Shown: positions 35,791 through 45,023 of the stretch, piece after piece
Position numbering within the stretch: position 1 is the first letter of the stretch
Layout of the letters: every line of letters starts with the position of its first letter
NCBI GenBank assembly: GCA_963739175.1
Contig: CAVTZH010000001.1
Coordinates: 1,481,234-1,545,233, forward strand
From: VAZQ01 sp963739175
GTDB taxonomy: Bacteria; Pseudomonadota; Alphaproteobacteria; Rhizobiales; Xanthobacteraceae
Direction of reading: 5' to 3'
DNA length: 64,000 nt
The notes under the pieces: model-generated
What the model saw: the letters and a program-made list of their open reading frames with translations, nothing else
What the model was told of the DNA's origin: nothing
The model's database searches: none
Position numbers and translations under genes: made by a program

Positions 35791-36090
35791 CTATTCGTCA
35801 AAAGGCTCGCGAATATCCCGTGGCGCGCGGTCGACCGAGCCGCCAACACCGACGGTTTCGTCCTTGAGCGGCGGATTGGCCGGCGGGTCGTCGCCGCGTT
35901 CGGGGGCGCGGTTGTCAGGTCCGTGACGGGCATGATCTCCCGAGCCCGTGCCGGTGGTCGCGCTGTCCTGATTTGTCATTCTGTCCGGACTTGTCGGCGG
36001 CGCGGCCTGATCGGTCGGCATGGTTTGTGCAAGCGCGCTCGCTCCGATCAGCGTCAGCGCGGCGATCAATACGATTGCGCATCTGCTCAC
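35791..36090 (-). CDS. Small secreted hydrophilic protein
   Basis: 99 residues from GTG 36090, with GGAGAA about 8 bases upstream. A Sec signal (CAIVLIAALTLIGASALAQ) leads into a disordered, acidic and proline-rich mature part (DRMTNQDSATTGTGSGDHARHGPDNRAPERGDDPPANPP...DIREPFDE). No domain is recognised. It lies 170 bases beyond the end of the RTX gene on the same strand. Low-complexity secreted proteins like this are common in the order and of unknown function. Confidence 0.6.
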   Translation of the reverse strand: MSRCAIVLIAALTLIGASALAQTMPTDQAAPPTSPDRMTNQDSATTGTGSGDHARHGPDNRAPERGDDPPANPPLKDETVGVGGSVDRAPRDIREPFDE

Positions 36091-36260
36091 GTTTGATTCT
36101 CCGGGCGTATGCCGGAGAAGCCCGGCGTCAACCGAACGCCGAGCCCCTCCTTGGGTTTTCGGTTGCATTTGCGCAACCGTCCCTAACGACAAGTCACCGG
36201 GATAACTTGCGCGGGAGCCGATGGGTTCCTGAATAAGTCGCTGTTCCCGGCCGGCGCCGA

Positions 36261-39200
36261 CTACGCCACCAGCTCCCACGGGTTCACATTGTTGACGCCC
36301 AGGAGCTGGATGACCGCGCTGTCGTCCAGCGTCAGAACAGTGTCGAGCACCAGATCGCCGTCGAGGTCGAATTCCGCCTGGTCCACAATCGAGAGCCCGT
36401 CGAACTGGAGGTAGTCCTCCCCGACCACGAAGTCGGTGATCGTGTCGACGTCGTCGGCCTGGCTCTGGATGGCCTGGAACACGAACGTATCCGCGCCCCA
36501 GCCGCCGGTCATCACCTCGGATCCGAGGCTGCTCACGATCGTCTCGTTGCCCGCGCCCTCGATGGGCTCCTCGGCCGCGCCGTCGATGGTGAGCGTCAAG
36601 GTCGACGAAGAGACCAGCACCCTGGGCATCGCTCATCGTGTAGGTCACGTCGACGGTCGCCGCTTCACCGGCGTCGAGCGGGTCGAACAACGCGCCCGGG
36701 TCGAACTGGATGCGTCCATCGACGATCGAGAACGCGCCGACCGCATCGATGCCATCCACGAACGGATTGCCGCTCCACACCACCGCCGCGTCGATGGAGA
36801 TGAGGGTCCCAGTGTCGCCGAGGTCCGGGTCGGTGTCATTGGCGAGCACATCGAAGCTCATGATATCGTTCTCGCCGGCGACGCCGGTGTCCAGGGCCGC
36901 CGTCGGCGCATCGTTGGCGTCGACAACGTCGATCGCGAATGTCTTGTCGACGACATTGCCGACCGAGTTCGTGGCGCGCACCGTCACGACATGGGCGGCG
37001 GCTGTCTCGAAGTCGAGGGCGCCGGCCACGACGATGGTGTCTCCGGCGATCGCGAAGGTTCCGCCGGCATCATCCAGCAGCTCGTAGGTGAAGGTCTCGC
37101 CGGCGTCCGGGTCGAGCGCGGCGAGCGTTCCGACCACCGTATCGGCGGCGGCGTTCTCCTCGATCGTCCAATTCGACAGTTCGATATCAACGGGGGCTTG
37201 GTTGTCCGGGACCGGCGCGAACAGGAACAGATCGTCGGTCAGCGTATCGCTGGCGACGTTCCTGAGCACCACGCCTTCGCCGCTGGCCAGCATGATCGTC
37301 GTGTTGCCGCGATGCTCCGTGACCATGAGGTCGGCCAGGCTGTGGGCGCCGGCGATGCCGCTGAGGTCGATCTTGTCGCCCTCTTCCGCGTTGAAGTCGG
37401 TGATCAGGTCGATGCCGCCGCCGGAGCCGATGACAAACGTGTCGGCGCCGCTGCCGCCGGTGAGCCCGTCGTCGCCGGCACCGCCGTCGAGGGTGTCGTC
37501 GCCGGCTTCGCCGTTGAGGATGTCGCTGACGACCCCGGTCACGCCGGCCGCGAGCAGGTCATTGCCGGCCCCGCCGCGCAGCTCGACCGAGAAGCCCCAG
37601 CTGTTGGTGCGGATGACGTCGTCCCCGCTCGATCCCTGGATCGCTTCCCAGCCGGACCAGGAATCCCAGCCGATATCGGCGTCGACCACGCCCGATTGCC
37701 AGTCCGCCACCATCGTCTTGTGGAAGACCATGGTGTCGTAGCCGAGGCCGCCATTCATGACGTCGGCGCCGGCCCCGGTGTAGAGGAAGTCGTCGCCGCC
37801 CTGGCCGTAGAGGTAGTCGTTGCCATTGCCGAGCGAGATCGTCTCGCCGTAAGCGGCGCCGAAAACCGTGTCGCTGCCGCCGGTGCCCATGTAGGCCTCG
37901 AACTCGGCGATCCAGATCGACTGTCCGCCGACGGTGAAGGTATTGGTGCTGTAGTTGATGTAGATCGGGCCGCCCACGAAGCTCGCGGTGTCGTGACCCT
38001 GCCCGCCATACGCGGTGTCCGACGCGCCGATGAGGATGCTGTCATTGCCGGCGCCGCCGTACATGGTGTCGGCCGAGCCTTGCGGGCCGCCTTCGCGATC
38101 GCCGACGAGGGTGTCGTCGCCGCCGAGGCCCCAGAACGTGTTGGCGCGCTCGTCGCCGATCAGGTAGTCGCCGAACGCCGACCCCTCGACATTCTCGATG
38201 CTGACGAGCGTATCGGTGCCCCACTCGCCGGCCGTGATCTTGCCTTCGGTGTAGCCATGAGATGCCTCGCCGTCGAAGTACATCTCCGCGGTGATGCCGT
38301 AGGCCGCGTCGGCATACGACACCGTGTCGGAGCCGGCGCCGCCATTGATGTAGTCCGCGCCGCGGCCGCCCTGCAGCCAGTCGCCCTGGTTGCCGCCATA
38401 GAGGTAGTCGACACCGTCGCCACCGGCGAAGCGGGCGCCCTGCAGGTTGCTGGCGACCATGGTGTCGGAGTAGGCGCTGCCGTTGTACTGCTCGATGCTG
38501 ACATAGGTGTCGCCGACCGCTTCGCCGGCACGGTAGCCGCTCTGCAGATTGATCGTCACCGCCGACTGGAAGGTCGCGATATCGAAACCGGAGCCGCCGC
38601 CGAGGGCGTCGGCGCCGAGGCCGCCGTGCAACGTGTCGTCGCCGGCGCCGCCGTTGAGAGTGTCCGCACCTTCACCGCCGTTGAGGGTGTCCGCGCCGGC
38701 GCCGCCGTCGATCGTATTCGCGCCGGATCCCATGATGATGTGGTCGTCATAGTCGGTGCCGATGATCTTTTCGATGTCGACCAGCGTGTCGCCGGTCGCC
38801 CAGCCGCCGTCGACCTTGCCGATGGTGGTGTCGATGATCACGCCGGTCGAGGAGCGCGAGTAGTCCGCGGTGTCGAAGCCGCTGCCGCCGTCGATGATGT
38901 CGGCGCCATCGCCCGCAATGATGGTGTCGGTGCCGTTGCCGCCATACATGGCGCCGCCGCCAAGACCCTGGTCGAGCACGTCGTTGCCGTCGAAGCCCTC
39001 CAGCAGGTCGTTGCCGTTATTGCCTTTGAGAATGTTGGCGGCGTTGTTGCCGCGGATGATGTCGTCGTTCGCGCCGCCGCTCGCGTTTTCGATCACGACG
39101 CCGTTGGCGATGGTGTAGCCGCCGTGGATGGCTTTTCCAGTCACCGCATCGGTCACATAGTTCAGCATGCCGCCGCCGGTCGCCGAATTGTCGAGCGTGG

Positions 39201-40005
39201 CGGCCCGCAGATCGATGGTCGCGCGCCCGTTTCCGCCATAGGCGATTGCGTCGACGCCGGACGTGTCCCAGATGCAGGTCCAATAGGTCCCGACGCCGTT
39301 GGTGTCGGGCAACCAATACGTATCGCTTCCGGTGTTGGCTGACTTGGCGCCGTAGAGGAACTGGATCGCGGCGATGTCGTAGGCCATCGGGCCGGCGACG
39401 TAGCCATAGGACGAGTCGCCGTTGACCTGGTCGTACTCGTTGTACGACATCACCGAATAGATGACCTGGTTCAGGTTGTTGTCGCCAAGGTCGTTCGTCT
39501 TGTCGAGAGTTACGCCGGGAAACAGGCCTGAGCCGTCTTCGGTGTCGTGCGGATGCAGCAATCCGAGCGCGTGCCCGAGCTCATGGACGAATGTCTCGTA
39601 ACCGAACCCGCCCTTGACCAGTCCGGTCGCGTTGTATTCGGGAGTCTCCGTCGTCTGGATGCTGTAGCGCTGGTAGTTGAATCGGCCTTCAACAACATGG
39701 GTCTTGCGCGCGTCCATCGGCGTCGCGTGATCAGCGAGCGCGCCAGGGAGCGTGAAATCCGAGACGCTGTGCTCGACAAGATTGGCTTCCGATTCGACGA
39801 ACACCTCCTGGAAGTTGAGATTGGCGACGTTGGCCCAGGACTGTAGCGCAGACCGATAAGCGGCTTTTTCGGCGGCGGTCCAAGCCGCCGTGTCGTCATC
39901 GAAGAAGTAGGTGATGGTCCCCGACCAATGCCATCCATCGCCGACAAGGGCGTCCATGTAGGCATTGCTGTGATCGGGCTTGTCGTCGACTGATTTCGCG
40001 GCCAT
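36261..40005 (-). CDS. RTX-repeat serralysin-like (M10) metalloprotease, one frame disruption
   Basis: About 1,247 residues when repaired. The N-terminal catalytic domain has the zinc motif HELGHALGLLH (residues 141–151) and the Met-turn SVMSYNEY, so an astacin/serralysin-type zinc protease is expected. Residues ~310–900 contain numerous calcium-binding RTX nonapeptides (GGNGTD, GGSGFD, GGAGAD, GGAGDD), followed by cadherin-like domains (APVDIELSNWTIEENA...DANDAPTAALDTGVAGENDIMSFDVLANDTD). The C-terminus is acidic with SEVMTGGWGADTFVFQA. There is no Sec signal, so type I secretion is likely, but no transporter genes are present here. Near 36616 an extra base breaks the frame. GGGAGGGAG sits 8 bases before the ATG. 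Confidence 0.88.
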
Positions 40006-40124
40006 GGGGCTCCCTCCCAAATGTGCTGCTAGGGTTGACGTTGCTCAGGCTCGGTTGGTGGTGGTCGAAGGCGATCGGCCGGTGTGCTATTCGCTTGCCT
40101 CAGACGTGAGCCGAGGACCCGGCG

Positions 40125-40598
40125 ATGGCCGTGATCGTCAAGAAGCTTCCGGATCCTTGGATTGCGCTGGGCCTCGCCGCGCATTTCATCGGCGGGCGCG
40201 AGCCGTTCAGCCGTTTTCCGGCCGGCGATCTGGTCCGCACGCTCAACGGCCAGGTCCGCCGCGGCCACTATCTGTTTGCGCTCGACACCGCGGCGGAGCC
40301 CGCGCGCGTGGTCGGCTATCTCGGCTGGGCGCTGTACGACCATGCGGTCGCGGATCGATTCATCGCCAGCGGCGTGCCGCCGGCGGACGAGCGGGCAACG
40401 GAGGGCGACGTTGCCTGGATCCTGACCGCGGCCGCACTCGATCGCGCCGCGTTTTTCGCCATGACCAAGGCCGCGCGGAAGCTCTATCCGGATCACCGTG
40501 TGATCGCGATCCGTCACAAGGCCGGCGGCAAGCGCGTCCGGTTCGATCAGTCGCGCGCGCGGGTCAAGGCGAAGCGAAGCGGCGCCAAGGCGGGCTGA
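40125..40598 (+). CDS. HlyC-like toxin-activating lysine acyltransferase
   Basis: 157 residues. WIALGLAAHFIGGREPFSRFPAGDLVRTLNGQVRRGHYLFALD, VVGYLGWALYDHAVADRFI, GDVAWILTAAALDR and KLYPDHRVIAIRHKAGGKRVRF follow the order of segments in RTX toxin-activating acyltransferases (HlyC/ApxC group), with a His in the first segment at the place of the catalytic His. In E. coli, HlyC fatty-acylates lysines of the RTX toxin using acyl-ACP. The divergent RTX protease start is only 119 bases away, so it is the obvious candidate target. Substrate assignment is by neighbourhood. Confidence 0.75.
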   Translation: MAVIVKKLPDPWIALGLAAHFIGGREPFSRFPAGDLVRTLNGQVRRGHYLFALDTAAEPARVVGYLGWALYDHAVADRFIASGVPPADERATEGDVAWILTAAALDRAAFFAMTKAARKLYPDHRVIAIRHKAGGKRVRFDQSRARVKAKRSGAKAG

Positions 40599-40860
40599 CC
40601 GCCGCGTTATCCCGGCGCGCGCGCATGCGCGAAGAGCTCGGGTCATCCTTGCGCTGGTCATGACGCGTGGGCCTTGGCTGCATTGGTTGCGATGTCGACA
40701 GGATCGATGGCCCGACCGCGCTCCCGCATGCGGTCACCAACCCCGTCAGCTCCCGTTCACGGATTGTTGGTCGCATGCGCCGCCGTGAGCGGCTGTGATG
40801 GCGGTCACGCTTTGCGCGAATTGGCGGAGGGAGGGCCGAGCTGGAAACGCTCAGGCACAG
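40599..40860. other. Intergenic DNA, no gene seen
   Basis: Between the acyltransferase and the tRNA-Ala terminator there are only short frames of Arg/Ser-rich composition without ribosome-binding sites. No promoter or RNA was recognised. Confidence 0.4.
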
Positions 40861-40861
40861 A

Positions 40862-40906
40862 ATGAAAACGGCCCGCCTTCGCCGGTTGGCTAGGACGGGC
40901 CGTTAT
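40862..40906 (-). terminator. Rho-independent terminator downstream of tRNA-Ala
   Basis: The stem AACGGCCCG (40896–40904) with CGGGCCGTT (40867–40875), read on the minus strand, is followed by TTTCATT. It lies about 70 bases past the tRNA-Ala 3' end and is correctly oriented to stop its transcript. Confidence 0.7.
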
Positions 40907-40974
40907 GAATGCTGACTGTTGCGCCAATCTGATCTAGGCGGACTTGCCAACCGTAGCCGCGAAGCGGCGAAGGT

Positions 40975-41050
40975 TGGTGGAGCCAGTCGGAATCGAACCG
41001 ACGACCTCTTGAATGCCATCCAAGCGCTCTCCCAACTGAGCTATGGCCCC
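40975..41050 (-). tRNA. tRNA-Ala (anticodon GGC)
   Basis: A 76-base cloverleaf on the minus strand: GGGGCCATAGCTCAGTTGGG opens it, the anticodon loop is TTGGATGGCATTCAA with anticodon GGC, and the T-arm is GTCGGTTCGATTCCGAC. The acceptor 3' side is TGGCTCC with an encoded ACCA end. It reads GCC codons. Confidence 0.96.
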
Positions 41051-41135
41051 ATTCCGGTCGCGGCGTTGGGATTAGCCGCGCAGAGATTCACCAATTTAGT
41101 GCCATCCGCCGGCCGACGCCAGCGTGGCGAGGACC

Positions 41136-41549
41136 TCAGGGTTCCTCCTCCTTGTCCTCGCGCTCGCCGATGATGTCGGTGACGTCGTCATCCGATTCCT
41201 CGGTCTCCTCGATGAGGGCGGCATCGTCCATCGGCTCGTCATCGATCTCGATATCGTCGTCGTCCGCGATCGCCTCGTCGCCGGCAACCTTCTTGCCCTG
41301 CGCCTCGGCGTCGGCGTCCTCGAGCGAAACGAACTCGGCGTCCGGCGTCTCCGGCACCACCGCCTCGGCTTCCTTGACCGGCGCAACGGCGGCCGCGCGC
41401 GCAGGCTCAGGCCGCGGCCGCGTCGTGACGGCGGCGATCTCCATCACCGTGTGGCACTTCGGGCAGGTGATCGGCGTCTTGCTCAGGTCGTAAAACTTCG
41501 CGCTGCAATTTGCGCAAAGGCGCTTGGTGCCAAGCTCGGGTTTTGCCAC
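41136..41549 (-). CDS. FYDLN-acid family protein (TIGR02300)
   Basis: 137 residues. The N-terminal zinc ribbon MAKPELGTKRLCANCSAKFYDLSKTPITCPKCHTVMEI has two C-x2-C pairs and the FYDLSK motif that names the family. The rest is strongly acidic (DDDDIEIDDEPMDDAALIEETEESDDDVTDIIGEREDKEEE). The family is alphaproteobacterial, of unknown function, and typically neighbours aroA, as here (157 bases, divergent). The acidic tail suggests binding to a basic partner such as a ribosomal protein; that is speculation. Confidence 0.9.
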   Translation of the reverse strand: MAKPELGTKRLCANCSAKFYDLSKTPITCPKCHTVMEIAAVTTRPRPEPARAAAVAPVKEAEAVVPETPDAEFVSLEDADAEAQGKKVAGDEAIADDDDIEIDDEPMDDAALIEETEESDDDVTDIIGEREDKEEEP

Positions 41550-41706
41550 GGTCCGGGTTCCTTGAGGCGCAGGTCGGAAATGAGGGCCTTCACTTGGACA
41601 GTGGAAATGCCGCTGTCAATAGGAGTTGTGGCCCGTTTGCGGCCTAGTGTGGTGACCCTTGCGGCGTTCCCGTGGTAGGAGGTCGCCTCACCTCGATGAG
41701 GGTCCC

Positions 41707-43045
41707 GTGAGCCACACCGCCGTCCAAACCCCGCTCGCCGCCCGCGCCGCTGGGCCGCTCAAGGGCCGCCTGCGGGTGCCCGGCGACAAGTCGATCTCCA
41801 ATCGTGCGCTGATTTTCGGCGCGCTGGCGGTCGGGGAGACCCGGATTTCCGGGCTTCTCGAGGGCGAGGACGTGCTGAACACCGGCAAGGCCATGCAGGC
41901 GCTCGGGGCGCAGGTCGAGCGCACCGGCGAGGGCCAATGGCGCGTTAACGGCGTCGGGGTCGGGGGCTTCCGTGAGCCGCGGGGGGTGCTCGATTTCGGG
42001 AATTCCGCCACCGGCTGCCGGCTGGTGATGGGGGCGGCGGCAGGCTGCCCGATCCGGACCACCTTCGACGGCGACGCTTCGCTGCGCAAACGGCCGATGC
42101 AGCGCATCCTCGACCCGGTGACCTTGATGGGCGCCCGGACGGCCGACATGGCCGAGGGCGGGAGGCTGCCGATCACCATCGAAGGCGCGCGCGACCCGAT
42201 CCCGATCGTCTACCGCACGCCGGTGCCGTCGGCGCAGATCAAGTCGGCGGTGCTGCTCGCGGCGCTGGCGGCCCCGGGCGAGACCACCGTCATCGAGACC
42301 GAAGCGAGCCGCGATCACACCGAGAAGCTGCTCGCCCATTTCGGCGCCGACGTCACCGTCACGCCGGACGGCCCCCACGGCCGCAAGATTTCGCTCAAGG
42401 GCGAGCCCGAGCTCCGTGCCGCGCCGGTGGTGGTGCCGGCCGATCCGTCCTCGGCCGCGTTCCCGATGGTGGCGGCGCTGATCGTGCCGGGCTCCGACGT
42501 CATGCTCACCGACATCATGACCAATCCGCTGCGCACGGGTTTGATCACCACGCTGCGGGAGATGGGCGCCCACATCGAGACGCTCAATCTGCGCAGCGAC
42601 GTCGGCGAGGAGATGGCGGACTTCCGCGTGCGTGCGTCCGCGCTCAAGGGCGTCGATGTGCCGGCGGAGCGCGCGCCGTCGATGATCGACGAATATCCGA
42701 TCCTGGCGGTGGCGGCGGCCTACGCGGAAGGCACCACGCGCATGCGCGGGCTCAAGGAATTGCGCGTGAAGGAATCCGATCGGCTCGCTGCCGTCGCCGA
42801 CGGGCTCAAGGTCAACGGCGTCGCGGTCGAGATCGAGGGCGACGACCTGATCGTGCACGGCAAGGGCCGCGCGCCAAGGCGGCGGCGTTGTGACCACGCA
42901 CATGGACCATCGCATCGCGATGGCGTTCCTGATGATGGGGCTCGCGAGCGAGAAGCCGGTCGGCATCGACGATTCGTCGTTCATCGCAACCAGCTTCCCG
43001 AGCTTTGTTCCCATGATGCGCTCGCTGGGTGCCGAGCTGAGCTAG
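41707..43045 (+). CDS. aroA: 5-enolpyruvylshikimate-3-phosphate synthase, one frame disruption
   Basis: EPSP synthase, the sixth step of the shikimate pathway, about 445 residues. LRVPGDKSISNRALIFGALA is the shikimate-phosphate site, LDFGNSATGCRLVMG (active-site loop with GNSAT) and MIDEYPILAVAAAYAEGTTRMRGLKELRVKESDR are diagnostic. In the N-terminal PEP loop the segment reads LEGEDVLNTGKAMQALG, and the residue at the glyphosate position is Ala (GNSATG), as in class II (CP4-type) enzymes. An extra A at 42876–42877 (GCGCCAAGGCGG for GCGCCAGGCGG) shifts the frame before GGGVVTTHMDHRIAM. GTG at 41707 follows GATGAGGG. Confidence 0.93.
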
Positions 43046-43065
43046 GCACGATCGAAGGTAGTCCG

Positions 43066-43683
43066 ATGGCAGCGGAATTTGATCGGGATCAGCTGCTAGA
43101 CGCTCTCGATGAGATCGGTCACGCCGCCATCGCAGCCAAGATGCGTCTTGAGATCGCTGTTTTTGGTGGTTCGGCCCTCATGCTGGCTGGAAATTTTCGA
43201 TATTCGACGGCGGATGTCGATATTGCCGAGATTAGCCGTCCATGGCCGCAATGGCTTGCCGATACAGCCGCTCGGATTGGCGCCAAGAACGGCTGGTCGG
43301 ACAGTTGGCTCAACGATGCGGTCAACACCTTCTTCAGCCCCCTCGCAAACCCGGTTCGTGATCTTGTTGCCTTGGGCAGCTTTCCACGCGCGACCGAGGA
43401 GATCGGAGTCAAGGTATTCGTGCCGACCGCCGAATACATGCTGGCATTGAAGCTCAAGGCGCTGCGCGTGTCTGACTTTGACAAGGGATCGAAGGACCTC
43501 TCGGACGTGGCAAATCTCCTGCAAGTTCTTGACATCGCCGATGTCGAGCCGGCGATCGCGATCATGGCCGAATACTTTCCAAAGAGCGCGGCCGATGCAG
43601 ACAAGCAGCGATTCGTGCTAAAACATGTGCTGTCGCAACCGAGTCCAACGCATGCGCCCCGCTACCCTCGCAAACGCGATTGA
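43066..43683 (+). CDS. Nucleotidyltransferase-fold protein, candidate toxin of a paired module
   Basis: 205 residues. MRLEIAVFGGSALMLAGNFRYSTADVDIAEI carries the pol-beta nucleotidyltransferase signature (GGS–x10–DVD), of the type seen in the DUF6036/AbiEii-like group. The rest is helical, with VPTAEYMLALKLKALRVSDFDKGSKDLSDVANLLQ, the usual 'LALKLKAxR..KDxxD' segment of these proteins. GAAGG precedes the ATG. The next gene overlaps its 3' end by 32 bases in another frame. Related nucleotidyltransferases act as toxins by tRNA or protein modification; whether this one does is unknown. The composition is visibly lower in GC than aroA. Confidence 0.8.
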   Translation: MAAEFDRDQLLDALDEIGHAAIAAKMRLEIAVFGGSALMLAGNFRYSTADVDIAEISRPWPQWLADTAARIGAKNGWSDSWLNDAVNTFFSPLANPVRDLVALGSFPRATEEIGVKVFVPTAEYMLALKLKALRVSDFDKGSKDLSDVANLLQVLDIADVEPAIAIMAEYFPKSAADADKQRFVLKHVLSQPSPTHAPRYPRKRD

Positions 43684-44053
43684 GCGAATTATTGCGGGCG
43701 AGCCGCGCGAAAAGGCGCTGCCCGAATTTCTCGATACATTTTATCTGGCTTCCACTCCCGAGACTCGGCAAGGGACTTTGGCCGATAGGCCGCCGCTGAC
43801 CGGCGACGAGCGGCTGGATGCGCTCGCGGGCGCGATTGCAGACTATCTTGCGCGGCAATACCGGCTGCCGAAGGTGCCGGATTGGGCGTTCGAGCCTGAG
43901 CGCTTCCTCGACCGGCCTTGGCACGTCAGCCCGTTCGACAGTGACGAGATGCGCGAGTACCTCACATTCTCGAGCCCGGCAGAGTTTCGCTCTCGTAACA
44001 TCTTCACCGAAGAGCGGCCGTTGCGGCGGGCGCGCGCGCCACTGGCAAAGTAG
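43652..44053 (+). CDS. Partner protein of the nucleotidyltransferase
   Basis: 133 residues, starting inside the 3' end of the nucleotidyltransferase gene. It begins with a helical segment (LANAIERIIAGEPREKALPEFLDTFYLAS). Its C-terminal part reads VPDWAFEPERFLDRPWHVSPFDSDEMREYLTFSSPAEFRSRNIFTEERPL. The W..EP..FLDRPW...SPAEFR.RNIF pattern recurs, as I recall it, in proteins encoded next to such nucleotidyltransferases. An antitoxin or regulatory partner role is inferred from the overlap. No helix-turn-helix is obvious. Confidence 0.7.
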   Translation: MRPATLANAIERIIAGEPREKALPEFLDTFYLASTPETRQGTLADRPPLTGDERLDALAGAIADYLARQYRLPKVPDWAFEPERFLDRPWHVSPFDSDEMREYLTFSSPAEFRSRNIFTEERPLRRARAPLAK

Positions 44054-44138
44054 GGTCGGCGTTTTGCGCCGTAGCAAGCCGCTCGAATCGCTCCTATATT
44101 TGTGGGGTATCTGGTCGGTCTGATTCGACGGACAAAAA

Positions 44139-44405
44139 ATGGGCAAGCTCGTCGTTCGCAAGATTGGCGTCAAAAACGGCAGGTCCGGAGTGAGGGCCGG
44201 CGTCAAGAAGACGCGTGCGCGTGATTCGGCCGGGCAGCCGATGCAGATCTACACCCTCGACGCCCGCAGCCCGACTTTCGGTGACGACCTGACCTACGTC
44301 TATCAGGCGAACGTTGCGACGGCTCGCCACGAGAACAGGAAGCTGTTCGGGTCGGCGGACGGTCCGAAATCCTCCGGCGCGCGACATGGTCGCCGAAAAA
44401 AGTAG
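44139..44405 (+). CDS. Small basic partner of the Zeta-like ATPase, candidate antitoxin
   Basis: 88 residues, strongly basic at both ends (KLVVRKIGVKNGRSGVRAGVKKTRARD... and SSGARHGRRKK), with a central DLTYVYQANVATARHENRKLFGS. No domain is recognised. The last 20 bases overlap the next gene's start, a layout typical of toxin–antitoxin pairs with the antitoxin first. Function inferred from position only. Confidence 0.6.
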   Translation: MGKLVVRKIGVKNGRSGVRAGVKKTRARDSAGQPMQIYTLDARSPTFGDDLTYVYQANVATARHENRKLFGSADGPKSSGARHGRRKK

Positions 44406-45021
44406 CGTTCCTACTTTCTGGATCATCGCGGGACCCAACGGGTCCGGAAAAAGCACCCTCTACGGATCGAAGCGGGACGCGGTTTACGGCAATACGATCA
44501 TCGCCGATGCGAGCCGACCGTTCTGGATCATCAATCCCGATCTGCTCGCGTCCCGCATTCGCGCGGTCGAGCGGCTGGCGCAGCAAGCGGCCAATCTGGC
44601 GGCGGTTCAGCGCATCGAGGCCTGGCTGCAGGCTTCAATCGAGGCCCATCAGTCGATCGGCGTGGAGACTGTCCTCTCCACCGACAAGTACCGGCGCCTG
44701 GTGCGCGCCGCCAAGGAGCGGGGCTACGAGGTCCGGCTGATCTACGTCATCCTGCAAACACCCGATCTCAATGTCGAGCGCGTGCGGCTGCGGGTGCAGA
44801 AGGGCGGTCACAACGTTCCGGCCGGCAAGGTCAGGGAGCGGTGGACACGATCGCTCACCCAACTACCCTGGTTCTTGAACCAGGCGGATTGGGCGCTGCT
44901 TTTTGACAACTCCAGAGAACTTCGGGTTATTGGCCGCAAGCAGCGCGGCGTTGTCGAGCTTGATCCGACCGCGCCCGCTGATGTGCGAAACGCAGTCGAA
45001 AAGATTCGGTCGGCCACATAG
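44386..45021 (+). CDS. Zeta-toxin-like P-loop ATPase/kinase
   Basis: 211 residues. FWIIAGPNGSGKSTLYGSKRD holds the Walker A. The middle reads INPDLLASRIRA, and the second half ETVLSTDKYRRLVRAAKERGYEVRLIYVILQTPDLNVERVRLRVQKGGHNVPAGKVRERW ends in ALLFDNS. This is the pattern of the COG4185 Zeta-like family, whose best-known members phosphorylate UDP-sugar precursors of peptidoglycan. The catalytic Asp after Walker A, in INPD, is present. It begins inside the preceding small gene and ends 2 bases before cmk, so it is likely co-transcribed and perhaps coupled with cmk. Confidence 0.85.
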   Translation: MVAEKSSVPTFWIIAGPNGSGKSTLYGSKRDAVYGNTIIADASRPFWIINPDLLASRIRAVERLAQQAANLAAVQRIEAWLQASIEAHQSIGVETVLSTDKYRRLVRAAKERGYEVRLIYVILQTPDLNVERVRLRVQKGGHNVPAGKVRERWTRSLTQLPWFLNQADWALLFDNSRELRVIGRKQRGVVELDPTAPADVRNAVEKIRSAT

Positions 45022-45023
45022 CC

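Noticed and set aside
36436..39342. A 968-codon open frame on the plus strand opposite the RTX gene
   Set aside because: It is the antisense of the RTX repeats; GC-rich repeats keep the opposite frame open. There is no domain and no ribosome-binding site.
42860..42890. Programmed frameshift in aroA, sppA or addA
   Set aside because: No slippery heptamer with a downstream pseudoknot, and no precedent in these families. The same kind of one-base shift occurs in many unrelated genes of the window, which fits sequencing error.
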